NCBI GenBank assembly: GCA_034190875.2
Contig: CM067350.1
Span: 26,286,050 to 26,350,049, forward strand
Source of the DNA: Urechis unicinctus
Lineage: Eukaryota; Annelida; Polychaeta; Xenopneusta; Urechidae
DNA: 64,000 nt
Direction: 5' to 3'
The notes under the pieces are model-generated. The model saw only the letters and a list, made by a program, of their open reading frames with translations. It was not told the DNA's origin and did not search any database. The first letter of the stretch is position 1. Every line of letters begins with the position of its first letter. Shown one piece after another: positions 1 through 11,399 of this stretch. A program made the position numbers and the translations under genes.

Positions 1-68
1 TAAGATCGTATCTATTCTGTCCTTGCAAAAGCGTCCCAATATCACTGAATATTTGTTATGGGAGCTCG

Positions 69-296
69 CCGCTAACTTGTCCAACTTGGCTGAGCCTATA
101 TCTGGCTCACTAGACTTCAACAAACCATCAGGCTCATCTTACAGACTCATTTCCGTTATGTCTCTGCCTCATTGATGTCCTATAATCACATGCAACGTAT
201 GCGATCTCATCAACTTGGACAAGATAGCGTCAAGTGAAGATTCTACTGCCGCTAACTTGTCCAACTTGACTGAGCCTATATATGGCTAACTAGGCT
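69..296. repeat. Pair of ~47-bp direct repeats
   Basis: A segment starting CCGCTAACTTGTCCAACTTG at 69 recurs at 249 with only a few substitutions over about 47 bases, a 180-bp period. No coding sense was found in it. It lies just upstream of the Ty3/gypsy fossil and could belong to that element or to an older tandem repeat; I cannot tell which. I see nothing else in 297-529. Confidence 0.6.
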
Positions 297-529
297 GTTA
301 TGTTGATAAAGTTACTTTTAATGAAAGACAACAAAGATTAGGTGAAGCAGCCACTTCGTGTTTTATCTATGAATAAGAAAATACGCTAAGGTTAGAAGCC
401 ATCTGAAAAAAAGTTTTGTTAACGTTTTTTAAAGATATAATACTGTGAAATCTAACTGTAATACATTAGACAACTGATAAACTCATATAAACAATTGAAG
501 CAATGGAAGTAAACATAATGTCACAACAT

Positions 530-2013
530 GACACCCAAGTGGTCAGGGAAATTAGCACAGAGCCTTCATCAAGGAATTCGCCTATCTGGCCGAACCACTG
601 TACCGGGTGATAGGTAAGAAGGAGTAACACTGGGAAAATGAACAACAAGAGGCCTTCATAGCACTGAAAGATGCATTAACCACACCGCCCTTCCTCACAT
701 TACCCTATAGGAAAGGTGACTTACTGGACACATATGCATCTAATATTGCAATCAGAGCTTAGCTGTGCCAGTTGGAGAATGAAAAAGAGAGGGTTGTAGC
801 TTATTTATATGGGAGCTACGCCCTAACCAAAGAGCAACGCAGGCATTGTACCACGAGGTTGGAAGTACTGACTGTGGTGAGGTTCACATGCTACCTGCAA
901 GGACGACCGTGCATCGTACGCACAAACCATGCAAGTTTGATTTGGTTATTGAAGTCTAAAGAGCCGCAGAGACAGCTGGTAAGGTGGGTGGAGGAATTGT
1001 CACAGTACAACATGATTTTCAAACACCGGGCTGGCGGGAAAAAACATAGCAATGCTGATGCTTTATCAAGGAGCCTTCGAGAACAACAAGGTTGCCATGA
1101 GTATACGGCTGGAGCTAAATTGTGTGATCTGTCCTGAGAAATATGTTCATACTGTAAACGGGCCGAGAAGCACTGGGGAAATTTGCCCACGATTTGAATG
1201 GGGCAGTGCTTCTGGCATATCTGGCTTGCAGTGAGCTGCCGGGGTACCGAGTAGACCGTAGATGAATCTCAGGGCAATACGGGCAGCAGAGAAGAGTGAG
1301 TGATTGAATGAGTTTAGGGTTAAACGGTACACGGCACACCAACACTAAGGTCAACAGGTAAGTTTGACTGAATTAAGCAGCCGCCTTCTGGGATAATAGG
1401 AAAAAAGGCGATAAAAAGAAGATACAGGGGCCTATTCAATCCCGGACCCACAGGAGGCGCAGCAGGGAAGAGGTAGCACACGAGAAGGCCACGGACACAA
1501 TCAGTGAAGGCAGTAATTTCCCTTTTTAATTTGTAACTGATGCTTTCAGAACCCATCGTGCTGGGGATTTTCCACTGCTCAAATGCGGGCCCTAATTCTG
1601 CAATGGCTGAAAGAAGCCGAGGAGCCGTCACAAGTCCGCTTTTCTTCGAGTCATCAAAATCCGGGCCACAGTAGTGTGTTGCAGACATGACTCTCAAAAG
1701 GACCGCTCCATTCAACCACCTGGATCCCATTGTCCACCGAAACGAGTCGCAACCCACGGCCAACAGGTTGCCCCTTATCAGTCCTTTTAGGCCTAAGACG
1801 CGTACAGCACCCCGGCTATATGCAAAACAAGTGGAGAGATACAACGGGACCCTTATAAGGACGCAGTGCGTTGTTTCATTGGTAAATCCCAAACTCTTTG
1901 TAATCCATGATCGTATGAAACCGTACCGGGACCGTAGCCTACCGCAATGGGTTAGAGTATGGCTGTGGAATAAAGACGAGAACACGGGAAGACGATGTAG
2001 TCGCCGACGATAA
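530..2013 (+). mobile_element. Ty3/gypsy LTR retrotransposon fossil (broken)
   Basis: Translated pieces match the pol region of Ty3/gypsy elements. About 530-760 resembles the reverse-transcriptase connection region. About 772-1090 is RNase H-like, with the family's typical closing motif NADALSRS. About 1795-2010 resembles the integrase C-terminal region (DRMKPYRDRSLPQWVR). The copy is fragmentary and clearly broken several times, and no flanking LTRs were recognised. A short dispersed repeat lies between the RNase H-like and integrase-like parts. The decay suggests an old, inactive copy. The integrase-like part is less certain than the RNase H part. Confidence 0.65.
1311..1800 (-). repeat. 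SINE-like dispersed repeat, two partial pieces
   Basis: This belongs to the family seen at 41,488-41,875 (-), 54,874-55,292, 57,593-57,830, 60,068-60,455 and 60,568-60,935 (all +). Read on the - strand, the family starts near CCCTGTGGGTCCGGG and ends near CCGTTAAACCCTATACT, often followed by TTACC repeats. Piece 1315-1455 joins the tail directly to the head, so the middle is missing. Piece 1618-1790 holds the middle (GGTTGCGACTCG and the following GATCC words). About 160 bp between them are unlike the family. No internal promoter was proven, so SINE-like is a description by size, dispersal and tail. Confidence 0.65.
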
Positions 2014-2315
2014 GCTGTACTGCATATGCCGTCAAATATGAACATGTATTACTTCTGCCAGGAGTGGTATCACGGTACATTCGCTAATATTACCACAACT
2101 GACGTACTCAGCATAGGCAAATTCCGTTGCAGACCCTGTAAACCATAGTGTTCCATAGGTTCCCCTTTGTGAACAAACCAGTGATATACAGGCTCTTGTC
2201 AGGCACACTGAATCAGTTAGAGATATATATTTAGAGAGAAACACTTAAATATTGTCAAGTCCAAAGCTTCCTTCAGGTGCGCCGCAGTGATCGTTGAGGA
2301 GCCAGCACAGATGAT

Positions 2316-2683
2316 GTGACACCAGGATTACCCAAACTTGATAACCTCAAACGGGCAGCCATCAGAGAAAATCAATCGTCCCGCCCGAAACAACCACAAG
2401 ACGTTGACTTCACCATCAACACGTCGTTCTTTGGAACAGGGTTCTTGCAAGAGAATGTGTGGGTTGGAGACCCTCACCACATCACCTTTGCGCCTGACAA
2501 ACAAATACAGCTACTGCTAAAACGTGGTATTCGGATGCTACTTTCAAAGTGGTAAAAGTGCCATTTACACACCTGTTCAGTGTGCACGCATTTGCAAAAG
2601 ATAGTGACAACGAGAAACTCCTTCATAGTGATCTTCTATCACGCAGAAAGAAGAAAGATTACAAGGTTATTCTGCATGCATAA
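2316..2683 (+). mobile_element. Mutator-like (MULE) transposase fragment, frameshifted
   Basis: Two adjoining frames read like the N-terminal part of the MULE-type transposases common in invertebrate genomes. The first frame (2316-2519) contains DPHHITFAPDKQIQLLLK. From about 2521 another frame continues with WYSDATFKVVKVPF, then THLFSVHAFAKDSD and [19 protein letters not shown] corresponds to the block with the first Asp of the DDE triad. A frameshift separates the halves near 2520, and nothing after about 2683 continues the protein, so this is a dead 5' piece. No TIRs were identified. Confidence 0.6.
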
Positions 2684-2776
2684 CAGTCCTGTTTGCCTTC
2701 CCCTCTGTACTTCGCTTTGTTGTCGACTTCGAGACTGCAGTTTGGGGTGCTTTTAAGAGTGTGTTTCCTGGTGGTG

Positions 2777-2955
<179 letters not shown>

Positions 2956-3964
2956 GGTGGCAATTCCATATCCCATATCAATGGCACAGAGTGAAGTTAG
3001 GGTCCATGGATATGATGCCCTATAACTTGACTTTAATCCTGTCCTCTAAAGTCTGAACCTAAATTAATGTATCTGTGGTTGGTACATTGCATGAAATGGG
3101 AATCCCCCAGATATACTGTCATAAAACACATGATCCCTTCTATCATTTAACAAAGCATTCATATGATTTGGATCAATGAGTTAAATATTCGATTGCAAGA
3201 AATCATAAAATAATACTGTTTACCAGTTACACAAATGATACTACCTTGTGCATTTAGGTACACTGGTGACTGAAAAAGGTGAGAGTATAGAAGCCTTGGT
3301 ACTTTTTCATGATAATTAGTTAACTTGTATAAGCCCATTCCCGACCTTGCTAGATCCATGGAAAATGGCTATCTAGCTGGAACCATTGTATCCTCTTGTA
3401 GTTTCTTTTATACTGGAAACACCCTTACACCTAAGAGAAATCAAGTAGCCAGTGTGCTAGGATTGACATGGCATGAAGGACCCCAAAAGATATTAAACCC
3501 ATTGATGCCATGCCAGATATTGTTCAAGTGGTCTCATTAACCCCATAAAATCAACATTTACTCTGGCTTGTCACCGTTTTGTGGGCTAGTGGGGCTTACC
3601 ACCCATAGTCAAATCCCGTACCACCACCCGCCCACTATTAGCCTGATGCCGGACACAACTACTATACAATTGTCTCTTCGTTAGGTCCAGGACTATGCAA
3701 AACCAAATCCCTACTAACTATTAGCTCACCTATTTTTGTGCTTCCTGATCCTTAGGATGCACTCCTAACTACCTTACATAGCTCACTGCTATATCTATAT
3801 AGTCTTAAAGCTGTAATAAACGCACTATATCCAGATAGTTTTTCCATCTTCATTCAACATGACCGCCATTTTGTTTGAGACTATGATGCAATGCAACAAA
3901 TTACTTCCATTGCCAGAACAATTTGGCCGATACATGATAGTAAACTACCCTTCAAATTTCTTTT
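2956..3964. other. Intergenic stretch, nothing recognised
   Basis: AT-rich sequence of about 1 kb. Reading frames on both strands are short and without family resemblance. No repeat with another part of the window was noticed. Confidence 0.5.
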
Positions 3965-5010
3965 CATCAGATTTGAACTATTGATATAAAGCTAGACATT
4001 TAATTTGACAAACAAGATAATCAACCCAAGAGCGGTAAGAAATAGTTACAACATGCGTGCATTCAACGGAAATTTGAATATGCAGGGGGGTAACATATTC
4101 TCCGCAACAGCTCAAGTCGCATCCTAAGATTTCATGGATGTCGATGGCATCATTTCCGGTTACGAAAGCATCCAAGTTTTCAAAAAATGACACAAGTTTA
4201 ATGCTTAATATAAACGTGAATAATAATTCGATTTTAAAACAGTGCAGATAGCAAGCTTAGGTCAAGGTCATCGAACAAGTGAAAATCTAGTATCTCGAAT
4301 AACTTCGTTTATAATGGTCGGATCGTTACAAAATTTACATCAATTTGTAGCGGGTGTCATTTATGTTGGCTATTTAATAACAGCCGCCCACACGTCGGGC
4401 TGTACAAAGGTCGCCGCTACTCTCTGCCCGCCTCACCGGCACGCTCTCAATTATGGTACGCCACGGTAATATTTAATAAACAAAGCTTTTCATCGAGTAG
4501 GCCAAATCATTGTCAATCTATCATGGCCCCAGACAGCATAATTTCTCTAATAAATTTGATCGGTTATAAAATCATTAATATACGTGCGATGGTCATGAGA
4601 ATTGGTTGAATTGTGGTTGCCAAAAATTTATAATCCATAATAACTTGGTCAATTATGGGCCGATTTTGGAATTTCGGATACAGTTCGTCAACTTCTCCTT
4701 TGTACCTATGGGTCTCTTGTATGTATGGATGTTTGTTAACAATTTTTGGCTCGCAGTAGAGGTCGCAATTTTCCCAACGTTTTAGGATTTTTTTTTTAAA
4801 TGATGGAAATCGAAGACGTCACTTTCGGTTACGAACGAATCAAATTTAAAACGGGATTGAAATCAAAAGTTAACACGTCGATTCTCTGTCATTTAATTCT
4901 AAACTTATCACTGAATATAATCTTTTGTAAATTATCTATAGTAAGCTTGCGCGGGTGTCATTTCTGCTGGGTTTTCACTGATTTGTTAACAGCATCCTAC
5001 ACAACGTGAG
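3965..5010 (+). repeat. Two rearranged copies of the hairpin-headed repeat family
   Basis: Blocks shared with repeats in HADHA introns appear twice. Around 4,113-4,180 is the 3' block (CAGTCGCAT, then AAGATTTCATGGATG, then GGTTAC). At 4,255-4,345 is the 5' block with the AAGGTCAAGGTCATCGAA-type core and a following TCTCGAATAACTTCG. Around 4,725-4,860 the TTTTTGGC...GGTCGCAATTTT block is followed by another GACGTCACTT...GGTTAC block. Segments 4,353-4,460 and 4,945-5,010 also resemble each other. The block order differs from the HADHA-intron copies, so these are rearranged or fragmented. Confidence 0.55.
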
Positions 5011-5015
5011 GATTA

Positions 5016-5360
5016 AGAAAAACAACAACAATGATGATGGTGATGATGATGATAAAGATTGAAAAATGTCTTTCCATAATAAGTACTAAATAATAACTTC
5101 TCAGTGCCATTTACAGATCCTCTCTTCAAATTGTTGACGGTTTGCATATCATTGAATTTTCCTGATGGTGGTCAAGATGGTATGATCATCATTGTCACCA
5201 TCATCATCATGAACATCATCATCGTCTTCACCGCTCCTAGCATCATCATAACAATCATATAGTCTATGTACTGGCTACCATCGTCATTATTATTTTTTTA
5301 TTGTGGTCATGATGCCATTATCATCACAGTCATCCTTATCATCATCATCACCTCATTAAT
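5016..5360. repeat. ATG/CAT-type trinucleotide-rich tract
   Basis: Degenerate GATGATG tracts (5,029-5,055) turn into CATCATCAT tracts (5,165-5,350). The same ATGATG-rich sequence follows other copies of the hairpin-headed family at about 53,024-53,260 and 62,050-62,360, suggesting the family carries or attracts this tail. Confidence 0.7.
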
Positions 5361-6468
5361 TCATCAAAGCTCTTAATCTTGAAGTTATGGCTTTACATCA
5401 CAATCACCCTTCATCAGTGTATTGTTGGTACTGCATTGTCTTTATCATAACAATGTTGCATGTATTGTGATTATGAAACTCAGCAAGTTGTTGATATATG
5501 ATGACAGCATCATGTTTATTTCATAATATTTTTACCATCAGAGTATTCATGGGTATACATGCTGTTGTTGCACATCATTAATAGATTGACTTTGATATAT
5601 TTAAAGAAAAAAAATGCAATCAAATTATATATTTGCTAAATTTATTCCAATCATCATAGCTATATGCATAACGTTTGTCAGCTTCTAAATAAACGTTGAA
5701 GTTTGTTTGTCTCGTGATTTAGATCACAATTTTAAATAAATTGTTTTTTTAAAATGGAGTAAGTGTTATTGATGCGCAAAACCCAGAGGTTGTGTTTTTT
5801 GTTCGAAAGTTAGTAAACTTTTTTTCGGCTGGCGATACAGAAGGCTATAGTGAGCGCGAAATACTGTATGCGCTGATAAGTCATTGGCCCCGGCTGCCAC
5901 ACAGGCCGAGATCTGCTTCACACACATTGGGGTGGCAATTTATTAAAACGCAAAATTATACTGGTTTTGCCCACAACATGCACATTGTGATGTTTGCAAT
6001 TTTACCACGGCGATCAATTGGTTATCCATAATAAGAGCTGAAGACGACGTAGTTATACCAGATATTGACCACATGCGCTCGGTTCTCGATGCCAAGCTTC
6101 CGAGCCCCGAGCCGCTATCTATATAACTTATATGTATGCTTATATGGTGGCTTGGCATCGGGAACCGTGCGCCTACGACCCCAAGCGCCTGTGACCCCAT
6201 GCACCATAGCCCTTACTACCCCACGGATCGTCTCGTACACCACCCTACACGCCACCCACTCATCACTTCCTGTGCCCCTTTGTGTTCGTCTGTCTGTCTG
6301 TCTGTGTGGTCGGTCTGTCTGTGTACATCCCTTTTTGCACTAAACTTTCCAATAGCCCTCCAATCGTGTTATCGATTGTCTCCTTACTACCGCGAAATGC
6401 ATCTCGATATAACAATGTTATGTTTTTGTAAATGTCTATCTTTAAACCGAGTATTTTCTAACTTTCAG
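5361..6468. other. AT-rich non-coding stretch before the ASB-like exon
   Basis: No upstream exon of the ASB-like gene was recognised here, although the acceptor at 6,468 requires one somewhere upstream. A short run of GTCT repeats lies at 6,287-6,325. The open frames at 5,792-6,031 and 6,065-6,343 show no ankyrin or other known pattern. Confidence 0.45.
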
Positions 6469-7163
6469 ATCACGGGGCCGATGTTAACATTATCAATCGA
6501 TGGGGATTCAATGCTTTGTTCATGGGGACGGATTCGTTAGAGGTCATGAAACAATTATTGGCAGCCGGAGCTCAAGTCAATCAGCTCTGTGGCGAGCGCG
6601 ACGAAGCGCCCCTGCATCTGGCTGCCGTAGTGGGAAGCTTTGAGGCTGTCACTATTTTACTGCAACATGGGGCCGATATCAACATTCGGACCAACGAAAA
6701 CGAAAATGCTCTATGGCTTGCTGTCTGGAAAGGGCATGAGAAAATAGCCAGAATGCTGATTCAGCACAATTCCGACCTTGACATCGCCACCAAGGCGTGC
6801 CAAGTGTACAAGTGGAAATACTTACCTGTCGAAGTGGCCATGGGGCAGGGTGATTTCGTCATCGTCGAAATGTTGCTCAAAGCAGGCTGCACGAAAAGAA
6901 ATCCGGTTTATTTCGACACTGGTGACATCTGTCCCGTAGAGAATCTGCCCTTTTTCCGCTACAGATCCGAGGCTCTCAACCATCTCGCCCGAAGTAGGGA
7001 TGCGTGTGAGAAGATAATGCGACTGATGGTCGAAGTGCCTACTTTGAAGCATCTGTCCCGCTTGGCCTTGCGGAAGATGATATCAACACCACTTTTATCC
7101 AAAGTTGTCCAACTGGAAATTCCCAGGCAGCTAATAGGTTACCTGATGCTGTGTGATTTGTAG
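6469..7163 (+). CDS. Ankyrin-repeat SOCS-box protein, 3' terminal exon (ASB-like)
   Basis: The exon follows the acceptor TTTTCTAACTTTCAG and ends at TAG 7,161-7,163, giving 231 residues preceded by a split codon. The N-terminal part holds at least three ankyrin repeats: HGADVNIINRWGFNAL, then the block with DEAPLHLAAVVGSFEAV, then NENALWLAVWKGHEKIARML. A partial fourth surrounds VEMLLKAGC. The last 40 residues are a SOCS box, with a BC-box-like LKHLSRLALRK and a Cul5-box-like VVQLEIPRQLIGYL ending in CDL. In this family the ankyrin repeats bind substrate and the SOCS box recruits elongin B/C and cullin 5, making a ubiquitin-ligase receptor. Upstream exons were not found in the window, so the subtype stays open. 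The coding sequence looks intact, with no stop or shift. Confidence 0.8.
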
Positions 7164-8166
7164 ATACCCAGTGTAAGAAGCAGGTATACAGACATACTGA
7201 TTGATTAATTAATGGGTTGATTGATTGCATGATTGACATACGCTTTCTTTGAACTGATTGGTTATTGGATTAACTGAATGGACACTGGGGGAACTGATGG
7301 GTAACTGCTTGAATTGGTATATAGATGACGACAGGTTGATCGGTGTAAGAGGAAGTGATCAGCGATGAAATATTTAATTTTGGCCATTAAATACCTCACA
7401 TCACAAATGCGTAAAAATATAAAAACTCTGGTTTGTTCCACAAGTTGCTGTCAATATTTCTGAAGTTGACTGTTAACCGGTTGAAGGCCTTGGTATGATA
7501 TTTTGTGATCTGCTTTAGACGGAAACGGGAAAAAACACATCAACATCATTTGAAGACAACATTTCGCTACCTTAACAGGTCTGTTTGTTAGTCTGTTTTA
7601 ATGACCTCAAATATTTATTGCGATGGCTGAAAAGTCTTATCGCATGATTGTCAGTCAAACACAGGTTTTACCACGCATTTCCAGATGATCAAGCTGTTTC
7701 ACAATGTATTTCCTTCAACCAATTTCAAGGAGGCGGGATATATATTCCTCTGTTCAATGTAAGCATTTTTGTTGCTGTTGATACCTTTTTACCCGTTGAT
7801 GAATTCCATGGCAGAGTTCTCTGAAATGTTTCTTGTCGCTTCATTTATGGACGCTTGAAGTCGAACACTCAATTAACAGCAATGCAGATACGATTCAGCA
7901 GAGTATATTTCTTGGTATGAATATTGAATAATTCTTGGTACGCCAACACTTCTCGTCGGTGAACGTTTATCGGTGTCAAATATATGGCTGTTGTTTTCGG
8001 AACTGTTTTATCATGACCATCTTTTTGAATGATTTACTATTGTTTATCGCTTGTATTTTCAACCTTTGTATTCTTATAATTATGATAGTACTGTTGGTTC
8101 AATATTAAATGTTATCACAATGACCTCTTGTGACTTTCGTTTGACATTGTTTGACATTTTTAAGAA
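7164..8166. other. 3' UTR and intergenic sequence of the ASB-like gene
   Basis: Sequence after the ASB-like stop codon. It is AT-rich, with a GATTGATT-type degenerate run at 7,198-7,260. No convincing coding frame or repeat was seen. No AATAAA signal is obvious close to the stop; ATTAAA occurs at about 7,386. Confidence 0.4.
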
Positions 8167-9522
8167 CGAGAAATTATCCGCTCACCTCTTTACTTTTTTT
8201 TAACTTAGGTAGTTATGTTAACCAAGAAGTCAATGATGCAACCTGCAGATCGACCAAACACCTGTTTGATCACATGCTCTCAAAGATATCGCTCTATAGG
8301 CCCTTTATCCGGTAAGCAACCGGCCCACAGTGACTAACATGAAAATTTCGGTGAAAAGGGAAGCAATAGTACTTTGTGACACAAAAATAATGGGAGTACT
8401 CTGCGATGCAAAACCTGGCGGTTACAGAGAGTTATAAGATACTCTCATTACCACAAATGACATACATTATCAAATTATGAAATAACTTAATGGGGGATAT
8501 TTTCTTGTTCTCTTTGATATTTTAATAGAATCTGAAAACACACAACTTCGGTTGGAGAGCACTAACCCAACTCATATATTCCTAAATAAATGTTTTCATC
8601 GTAGTTCTGCAATGCGGCAATATGTTGCACAAGTTCTATAATCCACCGTTTTAGTCTTGTAGAGTCTAAAAGGACCCTGGGTCCAGATCTCAAATTGTTT
8701 CCTTACTTATTAATTTGCGGGAATCCATGTAGTTAAGAAATGGAAATATACATGATAAAACATAACAGGGCAGCAATGACAGATAACTCGTTTATCCGCT
8801 TCCGTCAAATATCAGTCATTAGGCTCCTGTTCTATTAAAGCGAAATGCCATGAAAATCCTGTTGCAAGTGTTCACCTGACTTCAATGAACACATGGAGCC
8901 CAGTTACTTGAGTGTCCGTTGAAAACAAATTCAAGTCTTTTCTCGTCGCGGATTGACATAATTATATCAAACTTAGCCATCAGATCCTGGTGTTTGTTAA
9001 AAGGGAACTATGACAAGCACCGGCGCCATCAGTTGACGTGACAGGATTTCAACAACTCCGAGCCCGAACTCTGAAAACACCGGCTGTGACGATAAGTGAC
9101 GTTACGCAACATGTCAAGGCGGTGGCCTTGTGTAAAAACATTGAATTTTGAATAATATTTGAATCCAAAGGGCAGTCATTTGATATACCGACTAGGCAAG
9201 TTCCGCCATCTTGGATCGCTAAACCGGAAATCGGTGGTCGGGGAACGCGATTTTGACAGCTGGTGGAAGACAGCTCATCGTGGGGTAGGTTACTCCCATA
9301 TTTTTGTGTCACAAAGTACTATTGCTTCCCTTTTCACCGAAATTTTCATGTTAGTCACTGTGGGCCGATAGCACACCGGATAAAGGGCCTATAGAGCGAT
9401 ATCTTTGAGAGCATGTGATCAAACAGGTGTTTGGTCGATCTGCAGGTTGCATCATTGACTTCTTGGTTAACATAACTACCTAAGTTAAAAAAAAAGTAAC
9501 GAGGTGGGCGGATAATTTCTCG
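8167..9522. repeat. Large inverted repeat, ~232-bp arms, ~890-bp spacer
   Basis: Positions 8,167-8,398 reappear as reverse complement at 9,291-9,522 with few mismatches by eye. Matching landmarks are GTTAACCAAGAAGTCAATG on the left and CATTGACTTCTTGGTTAAC on the right, and TTTCGGTGAAAAGGGAAGC against GCTTCCCTTTTCACCGAAA. The spacer 8,399-9,290 has no recognised gene. The arms contain no protein-coding pattern. This could be a foldback (TIR-like) element, or a duplicate inserted in opposite orientation. Confidence 0.85.
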
Positions 9523-9577
9523 TCGGGGAACGCGATTTTGACAGCTGGTGGAAGACAGCTCATCGTGGGGTAGGTTA
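9237..9577. repeat. 56-bp direct repeat flanking the right inverted arm
   Basis: The 56-bp segment beginning GTCGGGGAACGCGATTTTGA at 9,237-9,292 recurs at 9,522-9,577, apparently identical. The right arm of the large inverted repeat sits exactly between the two copies. The copies overlap the arm boundary by a couple of bases, so the arm appears to have arrived with, or caused, a local duplication. Confidence 0.85.
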
Positions 9578-10394
9578 GCCCTACAACTGTACAAGACGTC
9601 TGAGTAGTTTTAGAATGCAATGATGTTCACGGACAATTTTATCCCCCTTCGGCAGGGATTTCATCCATGGTAATTAGTTATAGCAAAGATCTTGCTATAA
9701 TAAGCTACCCGACTCGGCAGCTCACCCGACAAATTCCGTGACACCGCGTAGGCCCCCTACTTTTGTGGAAGTTACTCGACGCACAACAGCCAACCAACTT
9801 CGTTATAACTGGCGAGTATGTCTGACTAGAAGTCAAACACGAATGGGCATTTCTGCGCCTCAATTAATTGTTTGAATTGTCAAAGGCCTTTCCACCCAGG
9901 AAGTGAATGTTCTAGCATATGTCTCTGGCTATATTGCCGGAAATTAAGTTTTGTGCAATATGAAGAAACAAAATTTCTGTAGTCAATGATATACATGACC
10001 AAAAGAATTACCGAAGGGCAAATCACTAGTAGATGCATTATGCAGGCTTGAGGAACATTGTCGCAAATTCATTGACACAGTTTTATACAGTAAGCAAGTG
10101 AAAGCCAGGGTTGTAAGCATTCTAGCTAAAGAGGTCTCATTTCTGTAATATGTATTATGATGAACATCAGGTTGCATCATTCTCTGAGAGAGGCTAACTG
10201 TAAGTTAAGGTACCATAAGGAGAGAAGAAATCGTAAGACATTGACATTTTACCACACATGACTATTTGTGCTCTTATTTGTTTTAGTGATGTTGTATGTG
10301 TAGATTTCCGAAAAATCAAATATTGATATTTGTTTATTCTATCATAAATCCACACCAGTATATAGAACTACTGAACCTTAGATTGAAGTGGTGG
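9578..10394. other. Non-coding stretch with a long-range inverted match
   Basis: Mostly unrecognised. Around 9,672-9,715 the sequence containing TCTTGCTATAATAAG and CTACCCGACTCGG is the reverse complement of about 11,315-11,358 (CCGAGTCGGGTATCTTATTA and onward). CCCTACA...GACGTCTGAGTA occurs at 9,579-9,607 and again at 10,981-11,001. These fragments suggest the inverted-repeat region extends further than its best-preserved arms. Confidence 0.5.
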
Positions 10395-10760
10395 GGGGAG
10401 CTTGTCGAACAAAGGTGTCTCTGTGCATACTGTTAGAATGGTTGGTTGCATGGTACTCCAATCAGATGTGTGTGTAAGATGGGGCAGAACTATGTCTGAC
10501 TGATTTGGTGTGTTTAATGGCATAAGACGGGGAGGCATATTGTCAAACTATCTGTTCAGCGTTTATGTGGATGAATTGAGCTCTGGATTTAAATAATTGT
10601 TGTGTTCAGTGTAGTTTCAGTGTGCTTGTTGTTAATCTTCTAATGTATGATGATGATCTCATTTCATTTGTGGTTGTTCTGAGTAAGCTATTAAGACTGA
10701 GAGTTTTTATTGTAATGATAAGCAAGAATACATGTTACAATTTACATAATAAAATCATAC
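10395..10760 (+). mobile_element. LINE (non-LTR) reverse transcriptase fragment, broken
   Basis: One frame from about 10,507 reads RRGGILSNYLFSVYVDELSS, the typical block before the catalytic box of LINE reverse transcriptases (consensus RQGG-LSP-LF-VY-D-LS). A further piece at about 10,620-10,700 reads VVNLLMYDDDLISFVVV, corresponding to the YADDL catalytic box with Ala replaced by Asp. Upstream, 10,420-10,475 reads WLVAWYSNQMCV. Stops and frame changes between these pieces (TAA at 10,468 and after FK near 10,590) show a dead fragment. No 3' end was recognised. The next sequence to 11,400 is non-coding. Confidence 0.65.
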
Positions 10761-11399
10761 GTCTGCACAGGGCACCCCATCAACCGACAATGCAGCTTGT
10801 TGATTCGGTGGAGTTTCGGGTGACAAATAAAATATCATTCAATCGGGAAATCAACTTCTTATATTCCGCCGCAAATATGTCCACACTAATGACAAAACCA
10901 ATATGATTCAGATTAATCTTTTAACATCAAATAAGGGTAGACTAGACGTCCGACTGTGTCTTAAAGAGGGGAAAATTCAGCCCTACAGGACGTCTGAGTA
11001 AGTATGTATTTTACCGTCCGATCGGGGCTAGGCCTGGGATAGATACTGATATATGCGACTTCGTTCAAACGTTCATAAAAAAATATTGTTGTTAATAAAT
11101 CGTCACTCAAATTGATAAAAAGGTGTCAATAGTAATGGGCTTTGTTTTTATGTATTGGTTCTATCAAAAAGTCGTTAAATTGTAGAAATACAGCGGTATT
11201 TTTGGGTACATACCATCGCCGATCGATCTTTTACCAATGAGCCACGCGCTTTTGTTTACATTTTAGCTTCCACGAAACCAGGTGGCGCGCTGATCGCGAG
11301 CTTCACAATCGAAACGTCCGAGTCGGGTATCTTATTATAGCAAGATCATTGGTTATAGTTCGATCAATTTGGAAGCGGTAAAAAGTCCGAAACACAGCA

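Noticed and set aside
1320-2045. A 241-residue frame on -
   Set aside because: It covers the SINE-like pieces and the reverse strand of the retroelement fossil; it has no coherent family pattern.
5792-6031. Possible upstream exon of the ASB-like gene
   Set aside because: No ankyrin pattern and no suitable donor in phase with the 6,469 acceptor was found.
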